Positions 1 through 7,080 are shown, counted from the stretch's first letter. The stretch: 9,625 nt of DNA from RGIG4140 sp045635565 (GCA_045635565.1 JAZTVX010000057.1:1-9625), one strand, 5' to 3'. Numbers and translations: made by a program. The notes: a model not told the origin generated them from the sequence alone.

Positions 1-1
1 A

Positions 2-238
2 GCCTGTAACCGTGTTGCATTTAGTCAGGAAGCCAATGGGAAAACATCTTGGTATTGTTCCAAGTTAGCAACAGATGGGACATTTATTGATAGTACGGGC
101 AATGTGAAAAGTTGTTCGACATCAGGCGATACGCAAATTGCTAATACCACCAAAGCAAGAAATATTTGCGAAGCAAGCGGATGCAATAGAGTTGCTCAAT
201 CAGATGCAGATGGCAATTGGTGGTGTCGGAAAGATTAG
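2..238 (+). CDS. C-terminal part of a Cys/Trp-rich repeat protein, function unknown (5' end outside window)
   Basis: An open frame runs from the window edge to TAG at 236-238 and gives 78 residues with no start codon in view. The segment holds two related units about 59 residues apart. Each has a CNRVA core (residues 2-6 and 61-65), a Ser, a short Asn/Asp/Gly-rich stretch, an aromatic pair ending in Cys (WYC at 17-19, WWC at 73-75) and a basic residue. The second unit also has an upstream Cys (ICEASG, 55-60), and a lone Cys38 lies between the units. Regular Cys and Trp spacing with few charged residues suggests a disulfide-stabilised, exported repeat protein, but this is inference: the N-terminus and any signal peptide are not visible. 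I do not recognise the family. The gene ends just before a strong terminator and is probably not co-transcribed with rpsL. The repeat makes a chance open frame unlikely. Confidence 0.8.
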   Translation, partial: ACNRVAFSQEANGKTSWYCSKLATDGTFIDSTGNVKSCSTSGDTQIANTTKARNICEASGCNRVAQSDADGNWWCRKD

Positions 239-241
239 GGG

Positions 242-304
242 AAAAAAAGAGTGTATTTAACATATTCTTTTTAGTGCGAAAAATTGTAAAATACACTCTT
301 TTTT
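242..304 (+). terminator. Long-stem intrinsic terminator of the upstream repeat-protein gene
   Basis: The arm at 243-258 (A-run, then GAGTGTATTT) is perfectly complementary to 289-304 (AAATACACTC, then six T), giving about 16 pairs. The loop of about 30 nt contains a possible inner T5/A5 hairpin. It starts a few bases after the TAG of the upstream gene and ends in a T-run. The A-run on the other side would let it work in both directions. The large loop is unusual for an intrinsic terminator. Confidence 0.8.
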
Positions 305-385
305 GTAAAATAAAAAACTCAATGATCAAAAGAAAAATATGTAATGGTAAGTGTTGTTTTTTATTAAAAAAAATCAAAAAAGTGC

Positions 386-414
386 TTGACAATTTATTAA
401 AAATATGGTTTAAT
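386..414 (+). promoter_or_regulatory. Sigma70-type promoter of the rpsL-rplP operon
   Basis: A perfect -35 hexamer TTGACA (386-391), preceded by GC, is separated by 17 bp from TTTAAT (409-414), a five-of-six match to the -10 consensus. A-rich DNA lies just upstream (365-381), as is common at strong promoters. Transcription should start near 420-422. It lies after the upstream terminator and is the only convincing promoter I see before the operon. It is assigned from consensus only. Confidence 0.8.
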
Positions 415-420
415 CTTCCT

Positions 421-599
421 ACTTTAAGCAAGACATATAAAGGCGTTTCGCAATGTTTCGTTTTGATGGTTTTGTGATGGTTTTCAATGAAAAAACAAGG
501 AGTTATTCTTGCTTTTACTGTTGAAATTTGAGTGCTTTTATCTGCCCGAAATGGGTCGGTAAGAGTTTGTTTAAATAGGTAGAATAAAGGAAAATTTAA
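421..599 (+). promoter_or_regulatory. Long 5' leader of the ribosomal protein operon
   Basis: About 180 nt separate the predicted transcription start from the rpsL ATG. The leader holds a perfect tandem duplication, TGATGGTTTT at 464-473 and again at 475-484. A small hairpin is possible at 543-554 (CCC/GGG or CCGA/TCGG pairings). Two tiny open frames are present: 453-524 (23 codons, AAAGG upstream) and 487-531 (14 codons, no good ribosome site). I do not recognise a known S12 or S7 binding structure or a riboswitch, and no T-run terminator is seen in the leader. A role in operon control is plausible only because of its length. Confidence 0.4.
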
Positions 600-971
600 A
601 TGCCTACAATTAACCAATTGATCCGGAAACCCCGGAAATCAAAACCGGTTCATAATAAAGTACCGGCTATGCAAGCATGTCCTCAAAAAAGAGGTGTTTG
701 CACACGTGTTTATACAACAACACCGAAAAAACCGAACTCGGCTTTGCGTAAAGTTGCTCGTGTTCGTTTGACAAATGGATTTGAAGTTACCTGTTACATT
801 CCGGGTGAAGGTCATAACTTGCAAGAACACTCTGTTGTTATGATTCGTGGCGGACGTGTAAAGGACTTGCCTGGTGTTCGTTATCATATTATCCGTGGTA
901 CACTCGATACACAGGGTGTTGCTAAACGTAAACAAGCCCGTTCATTGTACGGTGCTAAACGGCCGAAATAA
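600..971 (+). CDS. rpsL: 30S ribosomal protein S12
   Basis: A 123-residue protein, full length for S12 (about 123-124). It sits at the decoding centre of the small subunit and helps set tRNA selection accuracy. The diagnostic TTTPKKPNSALRK lies at residues 39-51 and GGRVKDLPGVRYH at 84-96. Lys43 and Lys88 (K42 and K87 in the usual E. coli numbering), whose changes give streptomycin resistance in other bacteria, are wild type. Asp89 is the residue methylthiolated by RimO in species that have it. The MPTINQLIRKPRK start is alphaproteobacterial in style. The start has AAGGA 8-9 nt upstream. It is the first gene after the promoter, and rpsG follows 16 nt downstream without the longer S7 control spacer known from E. 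coli. Confidence 0.98.
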   Translation: MPTINQLIRKPRKSKPVHNKVPAMQACPQKRGVCTRVYTTTPKKPNSALRKVARVRLTNGFEVTCYIPGEGHNLQEHSVVMIRGGRVKDLPGVRYHIIRGTLDTQGVAKRKQARSLYGAKRPK

Positions 972-987
972 GTAAGGAGAAGGAAAT

Positions 988-1458
988 ATGTCTCGTAGAC
1001 ACGCAGCAGTAAAACGCGAAGTAACCCCTGATGCAAAATATAACAACACAGTGGTTGCTAAATTTATGAATAGCCTTATGTATGACGGTAAAAAAGGTGT
1101 TGCCGAAGATATCGTTTACGGTGCTATGACTCAATTAGAAAATAAAATCAGTAAGCCGGCTTTGGAAGTGTTTTTAGAAGCCTTGAATAATGTTAAACCG
1201 ACTTTAGAAGTTCGTTCTCGTCGTGTTGGTGGTGCTACATATCAAGTTCCGGTTGAAGTTCGTCCGGATCGTCAGCAAGCATTGGCAATTCGTTGGGTTA
1301 TCAATGCCGCTCGTGGTCGCTCTGAAAAAACAATGATTGACCGTTTGTTTGGTGAATTGCAAGATGCTTATAACAATCGTGGGGCTGCAATTCGTAAACG
1401 TGAAGATACACACCGTATGGCTGATGCCAATAAAGCATTTGCTCACTTTAAATGGTAG
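988..1458 (+). CDS. rpsG: 30S ribosomal protein S7
   Basis: A 156-residue protein of normal S7 length for alphaproteobacteria. It starts the assembly of the 16S rRNA 3' domain (the head) and lies near the E site. Conserved parts include MSRRHAA at the start, the helix around FMNSLMYDGKK (26-36), the beta-hairpin EVRSRRVGGATYQVPVEVRPDR-type segment (74-95) that contacts E-site tRNA and mRNA, and the C-terminal KREDTHRMADANKAFAHF stretch. A good ribosome site (GTAAGGAGAAGG) lies just before ATG. The gap to rpsL is 16 nt and to fusA 9 nt. In E. coli S7 represses its own operon from the S12-S7 spacer. The spacer here is too short for that structure, so such control, if any, must work elsewhere. 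Confidence 0.98.
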   Translation: MSRRHAAVKREVTPDAKYNNTVVAKFMNSLMYDGKKGVAEDIVYGAMTQLENKISKPALEVFLEALNNVKPTLEVRSRRVGGATYQVPVEVRPDRQQALAIRWVINAARGRSEKTMIDRLFGELQDAYNNRGAAIRKREDTHRMADANKAFAHFKW

Positions 1459-1467
1459 GGGGATCTC

Positions 1468-3546
1468 ATGGCACGCACTACACCAATTGAAAAATACAGA
1501 AATATTGGTATTATGGCTCATATTGATGCCGGTAAAACAACAACAACGGAACGTATTTTGTTCTACACGGGTAAATCCCACAAAATTGGGGAAGTTCATG
1601 ACGGCGCCGCTACAATGGACTGGATGGAACAAGAACAAGAACGTGGTATTACGATTACGTCCGCTGCTACAACGGCTTTCTGGAAAGATCATCGTATTAA
1701 CATCATTGATACGCCGGGGCACGTTGACTTCACGGTTGAAGTTGAACGTTGTTTGCGTGTATTAGATGGTGCTATTACCGTTTTTGACGGTGTTGCCGGT
1801 GTTGAACCGCAATCAGAAACAGTTTGGCGTCAAGCTGATAAATATGGCGTTCCTCGTATTTGTTTTGCTAACAAAATGGATCGTATCGGTGCTAACTTTG
1901 ATCGTTGCGTTGAAATGATTAAAACTCGTTTGGGTGCACGTCCGATGGTTATGGCTTTGCCGATTGGTTCAGAAGCAAACTTTAAAGGTATTGTTGATAT
2001 TTTGGAACAACGTGCAATTATCTGGCAATCAGAAGATTTGGGTGCTTCTTTTGTTTATGAAGAAATTCCGGCTGATTTAAAAGAAAAAGCAGAACAATGT
2101 TATCGTGACATGATTGAAATGGCTGTTGAAATGGATGATGATGCCATGGAAGCCTATTTGGAAGGTAACGAACCGGATAAAGAAACATTGAAGAAATGTA
2201 TCCGTAAAGGGACGATTTCTCAATCATTTATTCCTGTTTTTTGTGGTTCTGCCTTTAAAAATAAAGGTATTCAACCTTTGTTAGATGCCGTTGTTGCTTA
2301 TTTGCCTTCACCAGTTGATATTCCGCAATCAAAAGGTACGTTGGTTGGTTCAGATGCTGAATACGTTTGTGCCTCAGTTGATGATAAACCGTTTGCCGGT
2401 TTGGCATTTAAGATTATGACAGACCCGTTTGTTGGTTCTTTGACTTTCTTGCGTGTTTATCAAGGTACTTTGTCAAGTGGTACATATGTTACCAATACGG
2501 TTAAAGATAAAAAAGAACGTATCGGTCGTATGTTGTTAATGCATGCAAACCATCGTGAAGAAATCAAAGAAGCCCAAGCCGGTGATATTGTTGCTTTGGT
2601 TGGTTTGAAAGATACGACAACCGGTGATACATTGTGTGGTGACGGATTGAAAGTTATTTTGGAAAAAATGGACTTCCCAGATCCGGTTATCGAAATTGCC
2701 GTTGAACCAAAAACAAAGGTTGATGTTGAAAAAATGGGTTTGGCTTTAAATCGTTTGGCTATGGAAGACCCTTCTTTCCGTGTTACATCTAATACTGAAA
2801 CAGGTCAAACTGTTATTAAAGGTATGGGTGAATTGCACTTGGAAATTATTGTTGACCGTTTGAAACGTGAATTTAAAGTTGAAGCAAACGTTGGTGCCCC
2901 TCAAGTTGCTTATCGTGAAACAATTTCTCGTGAATATGACGAAGATTATACACATAAGAAACAATCTGGTGGTTCTGGTCAATTTGCTCGTGTTCGTATT
3001 AAGTTTTCACCGTTGGAACCGGGTTCAGGTTTTGTATTTGAAAATACGGTTGTTGGTGGTTCTGTTCCAAAAGAATACATTCCGGGTGTTGAAAAAGGTT
3101 TGCGTGCTTCTTTAGAAACAGGTGTTTTGGCCGGTTTCCCTTGTACAGACTTTAAAGCAAACTTATACGATGGTGCTTACCATGACGTTGACTCCAGCAC
3201 AATGGCTTTTGAAATTGCCGCTCGTGCTGCTTTCCGTGAAGGTATGGCTAAGGCAGGTCCGAAATTGCTTGAACCGATTATGAAAATCGAAGTTGTTACG
3301 CCGGAAGATTACATGGGTGATATTATCGGTGACTTAAACTCTCGTCGTGGTCAGGTTTCTGGTATGGATCAACGTGGTAATGCTCGTGTTATTGATGCAA
3401 CTGTTCCATTGGCAAATATGTTCGGTTATGTAAACAATTTGCGTTCAATGAGTCAGGGTCGTGCTCAATACACGATGGTATTCTCACACTATGCAGAAGT
3501 ACCACAAATGGTAGCAGATGAAATTAAAGCAAAAGTTGCTGGTTAA
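1468..3546 (+). CDS. fusA: Translation elongation factor G (EF-G)
   Basis: A 692-residue GTPase, full length. EF-G drives translocation of tRNA and mRNA after peptide bond formation and, with RRF, splits post-termination ribosomes. The N-terminal G domain shows the P-loop AHIDAGKTTTT (17-27), switch I with RGITITSAATT, DTPGH (81-85, His85 being the GTP-hydrolysis histidine), NKMD (135-138) and a GSAFKNKG-type G5 region. Domains II-V follow without a break, including the domain IV segment around YDGAYHDVDSS that reaches the A site. Arginine is almost always CGT and valine and glycine mostly GTT and GGT, the biased usage of a very highly expressed gene. The start has AGGGGG just upstream. The next gene is rpsJ after only 14 nt: the tuf gene commonly found here is absent. 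Confidence 0.98.
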   Translation: MARTTPIEKYRNIGIMAHIDAGKTTTTERILFYTGKSHKIGEVHDGAATMDWMEQEQERGITITSAATTAFWKDHRINIIDTPGHVDFTVEVERCLRVLDGAITVFDGVAGVEPQSETVWRQADKYGVPRICFANKMDRIGANFDRCVEMIKTRLGARPMVMALPIGSEANFKGIVDILEQRAIIWQSEDLGASFVYEEIPADLKEKAEQCYRDMIEMAVEMDDDAMEAYLEGNEPDKETLKKCIRKGTISQSFIPVFCGSAFKNKGIQPLLDAVVAYLPSPVDIPQSKGTLVGSDAEYVCASVDDKPFAGLAFKIMTDPFVGSLTFLRVYQGTLSSGTYVTNTVKDKKERIGRMLLMHANHREEIKEAQAGDIVALVGLKDTTTGDTLCGDGLKVILEKMDFPDPVIEIAVEPKTKVDVEKMGLALNRLAMEDPSFRVTSNTETGQTVIKGMGELHLEIIVDRLKREFKVEANVGAPQVAYRETISREYDEDYTHKKQSGGSGQFARVRIKFSPLEPGSGFVFENTVVGGSVPKEYIPGVEKGLRASLETGVLAGFPCTDFKANLYDGAYHDVDSSTMAFEIAARAAFREGMAKAGPKLLEPIMKIEVVTPEDYMGDIIGDLNSRRGQVSGMDQRGNARVIDATVPLANMFGYVNNLRSMSQGRAQYTMVFSHYAEVPQMVADEIKAKVAG

Positions 3547-3560
3547 GAAAGGTTATAATT

Positions 3561-3872
3561 ATGTTGGAAAACCAAAATATTAGAATTCGTTTAAGAGCGT
3601 CCGATCATAGGTTGTTGGATCAATCAACCCGTGAGATCGTCAATACAGCCAAACGGACAGGTGCCGAAGTTGTTGGTCCTATTCCGTTGCCGACTCGTAT
3701 TGAAAAATTTACAGTGAACCGTTCCGTACATGTTGACAAAAAGTCACGGGAACAGTTTGAAATTCGTACCCACAAGCGGGTGCTCGACATTATTGATCCG
3801 ACACCTCAAACAGTTGATGCTCTGATGAAATTAGACTTGGCTGCGGGTGTAGATGTTGAGATTAAAGTATAA
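3561..3872 (+). CDS. rpsJ: 30S ribosomal protein S10 (NusE)
   Basis: A 103-residue S10 of normal length. In the 30S head it binds 16S rRNA, and as NusE it pairs with NusB and contacts NusG to link transcription and translation. Visible hallmarks are NIRIRLRASDHRLLDQST near the start, KRTGAEVVGPIPLPTR (31-46), KKSREQFEIRTHKR after the loop, and the end PTPQTVDALMKLDLAAGVDVEIKV. The usual SPHV of the loop tip reads SVHV (Val56), confirmed in the DNA (TCC GTA CAT GTT). The ribosome site is AAAGG, 9 nt before ATG. It is the usual first gene of the S10 operon, but here it follows fusA directly, so there is no room for the long S10 leader through which L4 controls this operon in E. coli. Confidence 0.98.
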   Translation: MLENQNIRIRLRASDHRLLDQSTREIVNTAKRTGAEVVGPIPLPTRIEKFTVNRSVHVDKKSREQFEIRTHKRVLDIIDPTPQTVDALMKLDLAAGVDVEIKV

Positions 3873-3884
3873 GGAAGAAAGACT

Positions 3885-4598
3885 ATGCGTTCAGGAGTAA
3901 TTGCAGAAAAAGTCGGCATGATGAGTTTGTTCCAAGAAAACGGAACTCAAATTCCGGTAACTGTCTTAAAAATTGACAGCACGGTTGTTGATGTTCGTAC
4001 AATGGAACGTGATGGTTATGTCGCTGTTCAGTTGGGATCCGGTAAAGCAAAAGTTAAAAACGTTGCTAAACCGCAACTCGGACATTTTGCCAAAGCAAAC
4101 GTTGAACCAAAGAAAACATTGGTTGAATTCCGTGTTTCTGAAGATTGCGTTTTGCCAGTTGGTGCCGAACTGAGTGCCAGCCACTTTGTTGTCGGTCAAA
4201 AAGTTGATGTTACAGGTACATCAATCGGTAAAGGTTACGCCGGTGTTATGAAAAAATATCACTTCGGTGGTGACAATGCTACTCACGGTGTTTCCAGAAC
4301 TCATCGTGCCGGTGGTTCAACCGGTCAACGTGAATGGCCAGGTAAAGTTTTCAAAAACGTTAAGATGCCGGGTCAAATGGGTAACAAACAAGTAACGGCT
4401 CAAAATTTGGAAGTTGTTTCAGTTGATGAAGCTCGTAATCTGATTATGGTTAAAGGCAGCGTTCCTGGTTTTGATTCGTCTATTGTAACAATCAAAGATT
4501 CAGTAAAGATTTCAAAACAACCGACTTTACCGCTTCCTGCCGGTTTAAAAGCTCAGGCTGCTGTTGAAACATCTGCTGAAACAGAAGTAAAGGAATAA
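3885..4598 (+). CDS. rplC: 50S ribosomal protein L3
   Basis: A 237-residue L3, an early assembly protein of the large subunit whose central loop reaches towards the peptidyl transferase centre. The family core is clear: MRSGVIAEKVGMM at the start, SIGKGYAGVMKKYHFGG (113-129), HGVSRTHRAGGSTGQRE (134-150) and PGKVFKNVKMPGQMGN. Gln148 matches the glutamine methylated by PrmB in E. coli (Gln150). It is longer than E. coli L3 (209) because of a C-terminal Ala/Glu-rich tail (about residues 212-237), a common alphaproteobacterial trait. GGAAG lies 7 nt before ATG. It is separated from rpsJ by 12 nt and from rplD by 3 nt. Confidence 0.98.
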   Translation: MRSGVIAEKVGMMSLFQENGTQIPVTVLKIDSTVVDVRTMERDGYVAVQLGSGKAKVKNVAKPQLGHFAKANVEPKKTLVEFRVSEDCVLPVGAELSASHFVVGQKVDVTGTSIGKGYAGVMKKYHFGGDNATHGVSRTHRAGGSTGQREWPGKVFKNVKMPGQMGNKQVTAQNLEVVSVDEARNLIMVKGSVPGFDSSIVTIKDSVKISKQPTLPLPAGLKAQAAVETSAETEVKE

Positions 4599-4601
4599 GC
4601 C

Positions 4602-5222
4602 ATGAAATATGATGTAATCAAATTAGACGGACAATCCGTCGGGTCAATTGACTTGGCTGATTCTGTATTTGGAGTTGAAGTACGTGAAGATATTCTTGCA
4701 CGTGTTATTCAATGGCAATTAGACAAACGTCGTGCAGGCACACACAAAACCAAAACAGTTGGTGAAGTTAGTGGCTCAGGCGTCAAACCGTTCAAGCAAA
4801 AAGGTACGGGTCGTGCTCGTCAAGGTTTGGATCGGGCTCCTCAAATGCGTCACGGTGGTGTTGCATTTGGTCCGGTTGTCCGTTCTCATGCTTACGGTTT
4901 AACAAAGAAAATCCGCGCTTTAGGTATGCGTGTTGCTTTATCATTGAAAGCCAAAAACGGTAAATTGGTTATCGTTGATGATTTGACAGCTGATAAGCCG
5001 AATACAAAAGCATTACAAAACATTTTCAATCAACATGGATGGAAATCTGTTTTGTTTGTTTCTGGTGAAACAGTTGATACAAATTTCGCTTTATCCGCTC
5101 GTAACATCATTAACACTGATGTTTTACCGTCACAAGGTGCGAACGTTTATGATATCATCCGCCGTGATGTCTTGGTTTTATCTAAAGATGCCGTGGCTAA
5201 TTTGGAAGGTCGTTTGAAATGA
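4602..5222 (+). CDS. rplD: 50S ribosomal protein L4
   Basis: A 206-residue L4 of normal length. It binds 23S rRNA domain I, and its long loop lines the narrow part of the peptide exit tunnel. The loop is conserved: GSGVKPFKQKGTGRARQG (58-75), with Lys67 at the place of the macrolide-linked Lys63 of E. coli, followed by MRHGGVAFGP. In E. coli L4 also represses the S10 operon by acting on the rpsJ leader; that leader is missing here, so this second role is doubtful. The start has AAGGA about 8 nt upstream inside the end of rplC. The stop overlaps the rplW start (ATGA, 5219-5222), which indicates translational coupling. Confidence 0.98.
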   Translation: MKYDVIKLDGQSVGSIDLADSVFGVEVREDILARVIQWQLDKRRAGTHKTKTVGEVSGSGVKPFKQKGTGRARQGLDRAPQMRHGGVAFGPVVRSHAYGLTKKIRALGMRVALSLKAKNGKLVIVDDLTADKPNTKALQNIFNQHGWKSVLFVSGETVDTNFALSARNIINTDVLPSQGANVYDIIRRDVLVLSKDAVANLEGRLK

Positions 5223-5533
5223 TTAAGAAAAACAACACAACAGTAACGGCCGAAACATATGATGTTATCCGTCGTCCTGTTATTACAGAAAAGGCAATGA
5301 AGAGTTCCGAACATAATCAAGTCGTCTTTTTAGTTGACTTGAATGCTACAAAACCGCAAATCAAAAAAGCAGTTGAAAGCGTATTCGGAGTAAAGGTAAC
5401 AGCTGTGAACACTTTGCGCCAAGAAGGTAAAACAAAAACATTCCGTGGTGTTAAAGGTGTTCGCAATGAAACAAAGAAAGCAATCGTTACTTTGGCAGAA
5501 GGTCAAAGTATTGATGTGACAGCGGGGATTTAG
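5219..5533 (+). CDS. rplW: 50S ribosomal protein L23
   Basis: A 104-residue L23. It lies at the exit of the peptide tunnel and is the docking site for trigger factor and signal recognition particle. The family pattern is seen: YDVIRRPVITEKAM (14-27), VFLVDLNATKPQIKKAVESVFGVKVTAVNT-type core (36-65), and the loop with KTKTFRGVKGVRNETKKAIVTL (71-92). The start lies inside the last codons of rplD with GGAAGG upstream, so ribosomes finishing rplD probably restart here. The N-terminal extension of about ten residues (MIKKNNTTVTAET) before the core is slightly long; no other in-frame ATG precedes the core. Two nt separate its stop from rplB. Confidence 0.97.
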   Translation: MIKKNNTTVTAETYDVIRRPVITEKAMKSSEHNQVVFLVDLNATKPQIKKAVESVFGVKVTAVNTLRQEGKTKTFRGVKGVRNETKKAIVTLAEGQSIDVTAGI

Positions 5534-5535
5534 TT

Positions 5536-6363
5536 ATGGCTTTAAAAACATATAAACCTACAACCTCAACAGTCAGACATTTGGTCGGTATTGATCGTTC
5601 TGACTTGCACAAGGGTGCCCCTGTTAAGACATTGACGGAAGGTCAATCTCGTACAGGTGGTCGTAATAATCATGGTCACATTACATCACGTCGTCGTGGT
5701 GGTGGTCATAAGCAAGCATATCGGATTATTGACTTTAAACGGAAAAAATTTGATATGCCGGCAACTGTCGAACGTTTGGAATATGATCCGAACAGAACGG
5801 CTTTCATCGCTTTAATTAAATATGAAGACGGTGAATTGTCATACATCTTGGCTCCGCAACGCTTGGGTGTCGGTGATACGGTTATTTCCGCTCAACACGC
5901 TGATATTAAACCAGGTAATGCTATGCCGTTGAAAAATATGCCGGTCGGCACAATTGTTCATAACATTGAATTAAATCCAGGACATGGTGGTCAAATTGCT
6001 CGTTCTGCTGGTTGTTATGCTCAATTGATTGGTAAAGACTCCGGATACGCTCAAATTCGTTTGAACTCCGGTGAGTTGCGTTTAATCCGCGGCGAATGTT
6101 TAGCTTCCGTTGGGGCTGTATCCAATCCGGATAACCAAAATACGGTTATGGCTAAAGCAGGACGTGCTCGTTGGAACGATCGTCGTCCTTCCGTCCGTGG
6201 TATTGCAATGAACCCTGTTGATCACCCGCATGGTGGTCGTACAAACGGTGGTCGTCAACCTGTTTCACCATGGGGATGGCAGACTAAGGGTAAGAAAACA
6301 CGTAACAATAAGCGGACAGATTCGATGATTATTCGTTCTCGTCACGCAGTCAAGAAATCCTAA
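5536..6363 (+). CDS. rplB: 50S ribosomal protein L2
   Basis: A 275-residue L2, a primary 23S rRNA binder next to the peptidyl transferase centre and needed for subunit joining. The N-terminal part shows TPGRR-like conserved GGRNNHGHITSRRRGGGHKQAYR, the centre LEYDPNRTAFIALI and the C-terminal part AKAGRARW and MNPVDHPHGG. His230 (E. coli His229 in mature numbering) is present. Directly after it the usual HPHGGGEGRT reads HPHGGRT, a loss of about three residues (GEG) in a normally near-invariant loop; the DNA shows no frameshift. The upstream ribosome site is weak (GGGG in AGCGGGGATTTAGTT), so coupling to rplW, 2 nt away, is likely. Its stop codon is embedded in the strong ribosome site of rpsS. 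Confidence 0.98.
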   Translation: MALKTYKPTTSTVRHLVGIDRSDLHKGAPVKTLTEGQSRTGGRNNHGHITSRRRGGGHKQAYRIIDFKRKKFDMPATVERLEYDPNRTAFIALIKYEDGELSYILAPQRLGVGDTVISAQHADIKPGNAMPLKNMPVGTIVHNIELNPGHGGQIARSAGCYAQLIGKDSGYAQIRLNSGELRLIRGECLASVGAVSNPDNQNTVMAKAGRARWNDRRPSVRGIAMNPVDHPHGGRTNGGRQPVSPWGWQTKGKKTRNNKRTDSMIIRSRHAVKKS

Positions 6364-6368
6364 GGAGG
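6361..6368 (+). promoter_or_regulatory. Full-consensus ribosome binding site of rpsS overlapping the rplB stop
   Basis: TAAGGAGG is complementary to the 16S anti-Shine-Dalgarno over all eight bases and ends 5 nt before the rpsS ATG. Its first three bases are the rplB stop codon. It is the strongest site in the operon. Confidence 0.85.
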
Positions 6369-6373
6369 CATAG

Positions 6374-6664
6374 ATGACAAGATCCGTATGGAAAGGACCG
6401 TTTGTTGATGGCTATCTGTTAGAAAAAGCAGAAAAAGTTAAAGCATCTGGTCGTCATGAAGTAATTAAGACTTGGTCACGCCGGTCAACAATTCTTCCAC
6501 AATTTGTGGGCTTGACTTTTGCCGTATATAATGGTAAAAAGTTTATCCCGGTTTCAGTAAATGAAAACATGATTGGGCATAAATTTGGTGAATTTTCACC
6601 AACACGCACATTCCCGGGCCATACCGCAAATGACGCAAAAGCAAAGAAAGCAGGTAAGAGATGA
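6374..6664 (+). CDS. rpsS: 30S ribosomal protein S19
   Basis: A 96-residue S19. With S13 it forms part of the 30S head and touches the A-site side and the bridge to the 50S subunit. The pattern is clear: RSVWKGPFVDGYLL (3-16), IKTWSRRSTILPQFVG (31-46), AVYNGKKFIPV (50-60), and NMIGHKFGEFSPTRTFPGH in the C-terminal third, ending in a short Lys-rich tail. Length is near the usual 92-96. The start is fixed by the full-consensus ribosome site just upstream. The stop overlaps the start of rplV by 4 nt (ATGA at 6661-6664), indicating coupled translation. Confidence 0.98.
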   Translation: MTRSVWKGPFVDGYLLEKAEKVKASGRHEVIKTWSRRSTILPQFVGLTFAVYNGKKFIPVSVNENMIGHKFGEFSPTRTFPGHTANDAKAKKAGKR

Positions 6665-7080
6665 CAGAAGTAGTTAAAAAAGCAAAAGCGAAAGCACGTA
6701 CATTGCGTATTTCTCCACGCAAATTAAATTTGGTGGCAGAATCCATTCGTGGTTTGAAGGCTGATAAAGCACTTGCTCAATTAACTTTTTCAACAAAAAG
6801 AATTGCTGAAGAAGTCAAGAAAGTTTTAATGTCTGCTATTGCCAATGCAGAACACAACCACAATATGGACGTTGATCGTTTGGTTGTTTCTGAAGCATAT
6901 GTTGGTAAGGCTATGGTCATGAAAAGATTTCAAGCCGGTGCTAAAGGACGTGCAAATCGTATTATCAAACCATTCTCGAATTTGACAATTATTGTTGCTG
7001 AGAAAGAAGTTGCTCCGAAAGCTGAAAAAGCTAAAAAAGCAACAAAAAAAGTGGTTACTAACAAAGAGGAGAAAAACTAA
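6661..7080 (+). CDS. rplV: 50S ribosomal protein L22 with Lys-rich C-terminal tail
   Basis: A 139-residue L22. The protein binds all domains of 23S rRNA and its beta-hairpin lines the exit tunnel opposite L4. Conserved parts are RTLRISPRKLNLVAESIRG (13-31), SAIANAEHNHNMD (58-70) and the hairpin AMVMKRFQAGAKGRANRI (84-101). Met-Lys-Arg at 87-89, where deletions give macrolide resistance in E. coli, is intact. Beyond the core (E. coli L22 has 110 residues) there is a tail of about 25 residues (114-139), rich in Lys, Ala and Glu, likely flexible. The start overlaps the rpsS stop, and AGGTAAGAG is only a weak ribosome site. The TAA overlaps the rpsC ATG by one base. Confidence 0.98.
   Translation: MTEVVKKAKAKARTLRISPRKLNLVAESIRGLKADKALAQLTFSTKRIAEEVKKVLMSAIANAEHNHNMDVDRLVVSEAYVGKAMVMKRFQAGAKGRANRIIKPFSNLTIIVAEKEVAPKAEKAKKATKKVVTNKEEKN

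Noticed and set aside
453..531. A leader peptide that attenuates the operon
   Set aside because: Neither mini-frame has a run of regulatory codons, and no terminator/antiterminator pair is visible in the leader.
141..617. A 158-codon open frame on the minus strand
   Set aside because: It runs across the terminator, promoter and leader, is low-complexity Phe/Leu/Lys-rich as A+T-rich DNA gives by chance, and has no ribosome site.
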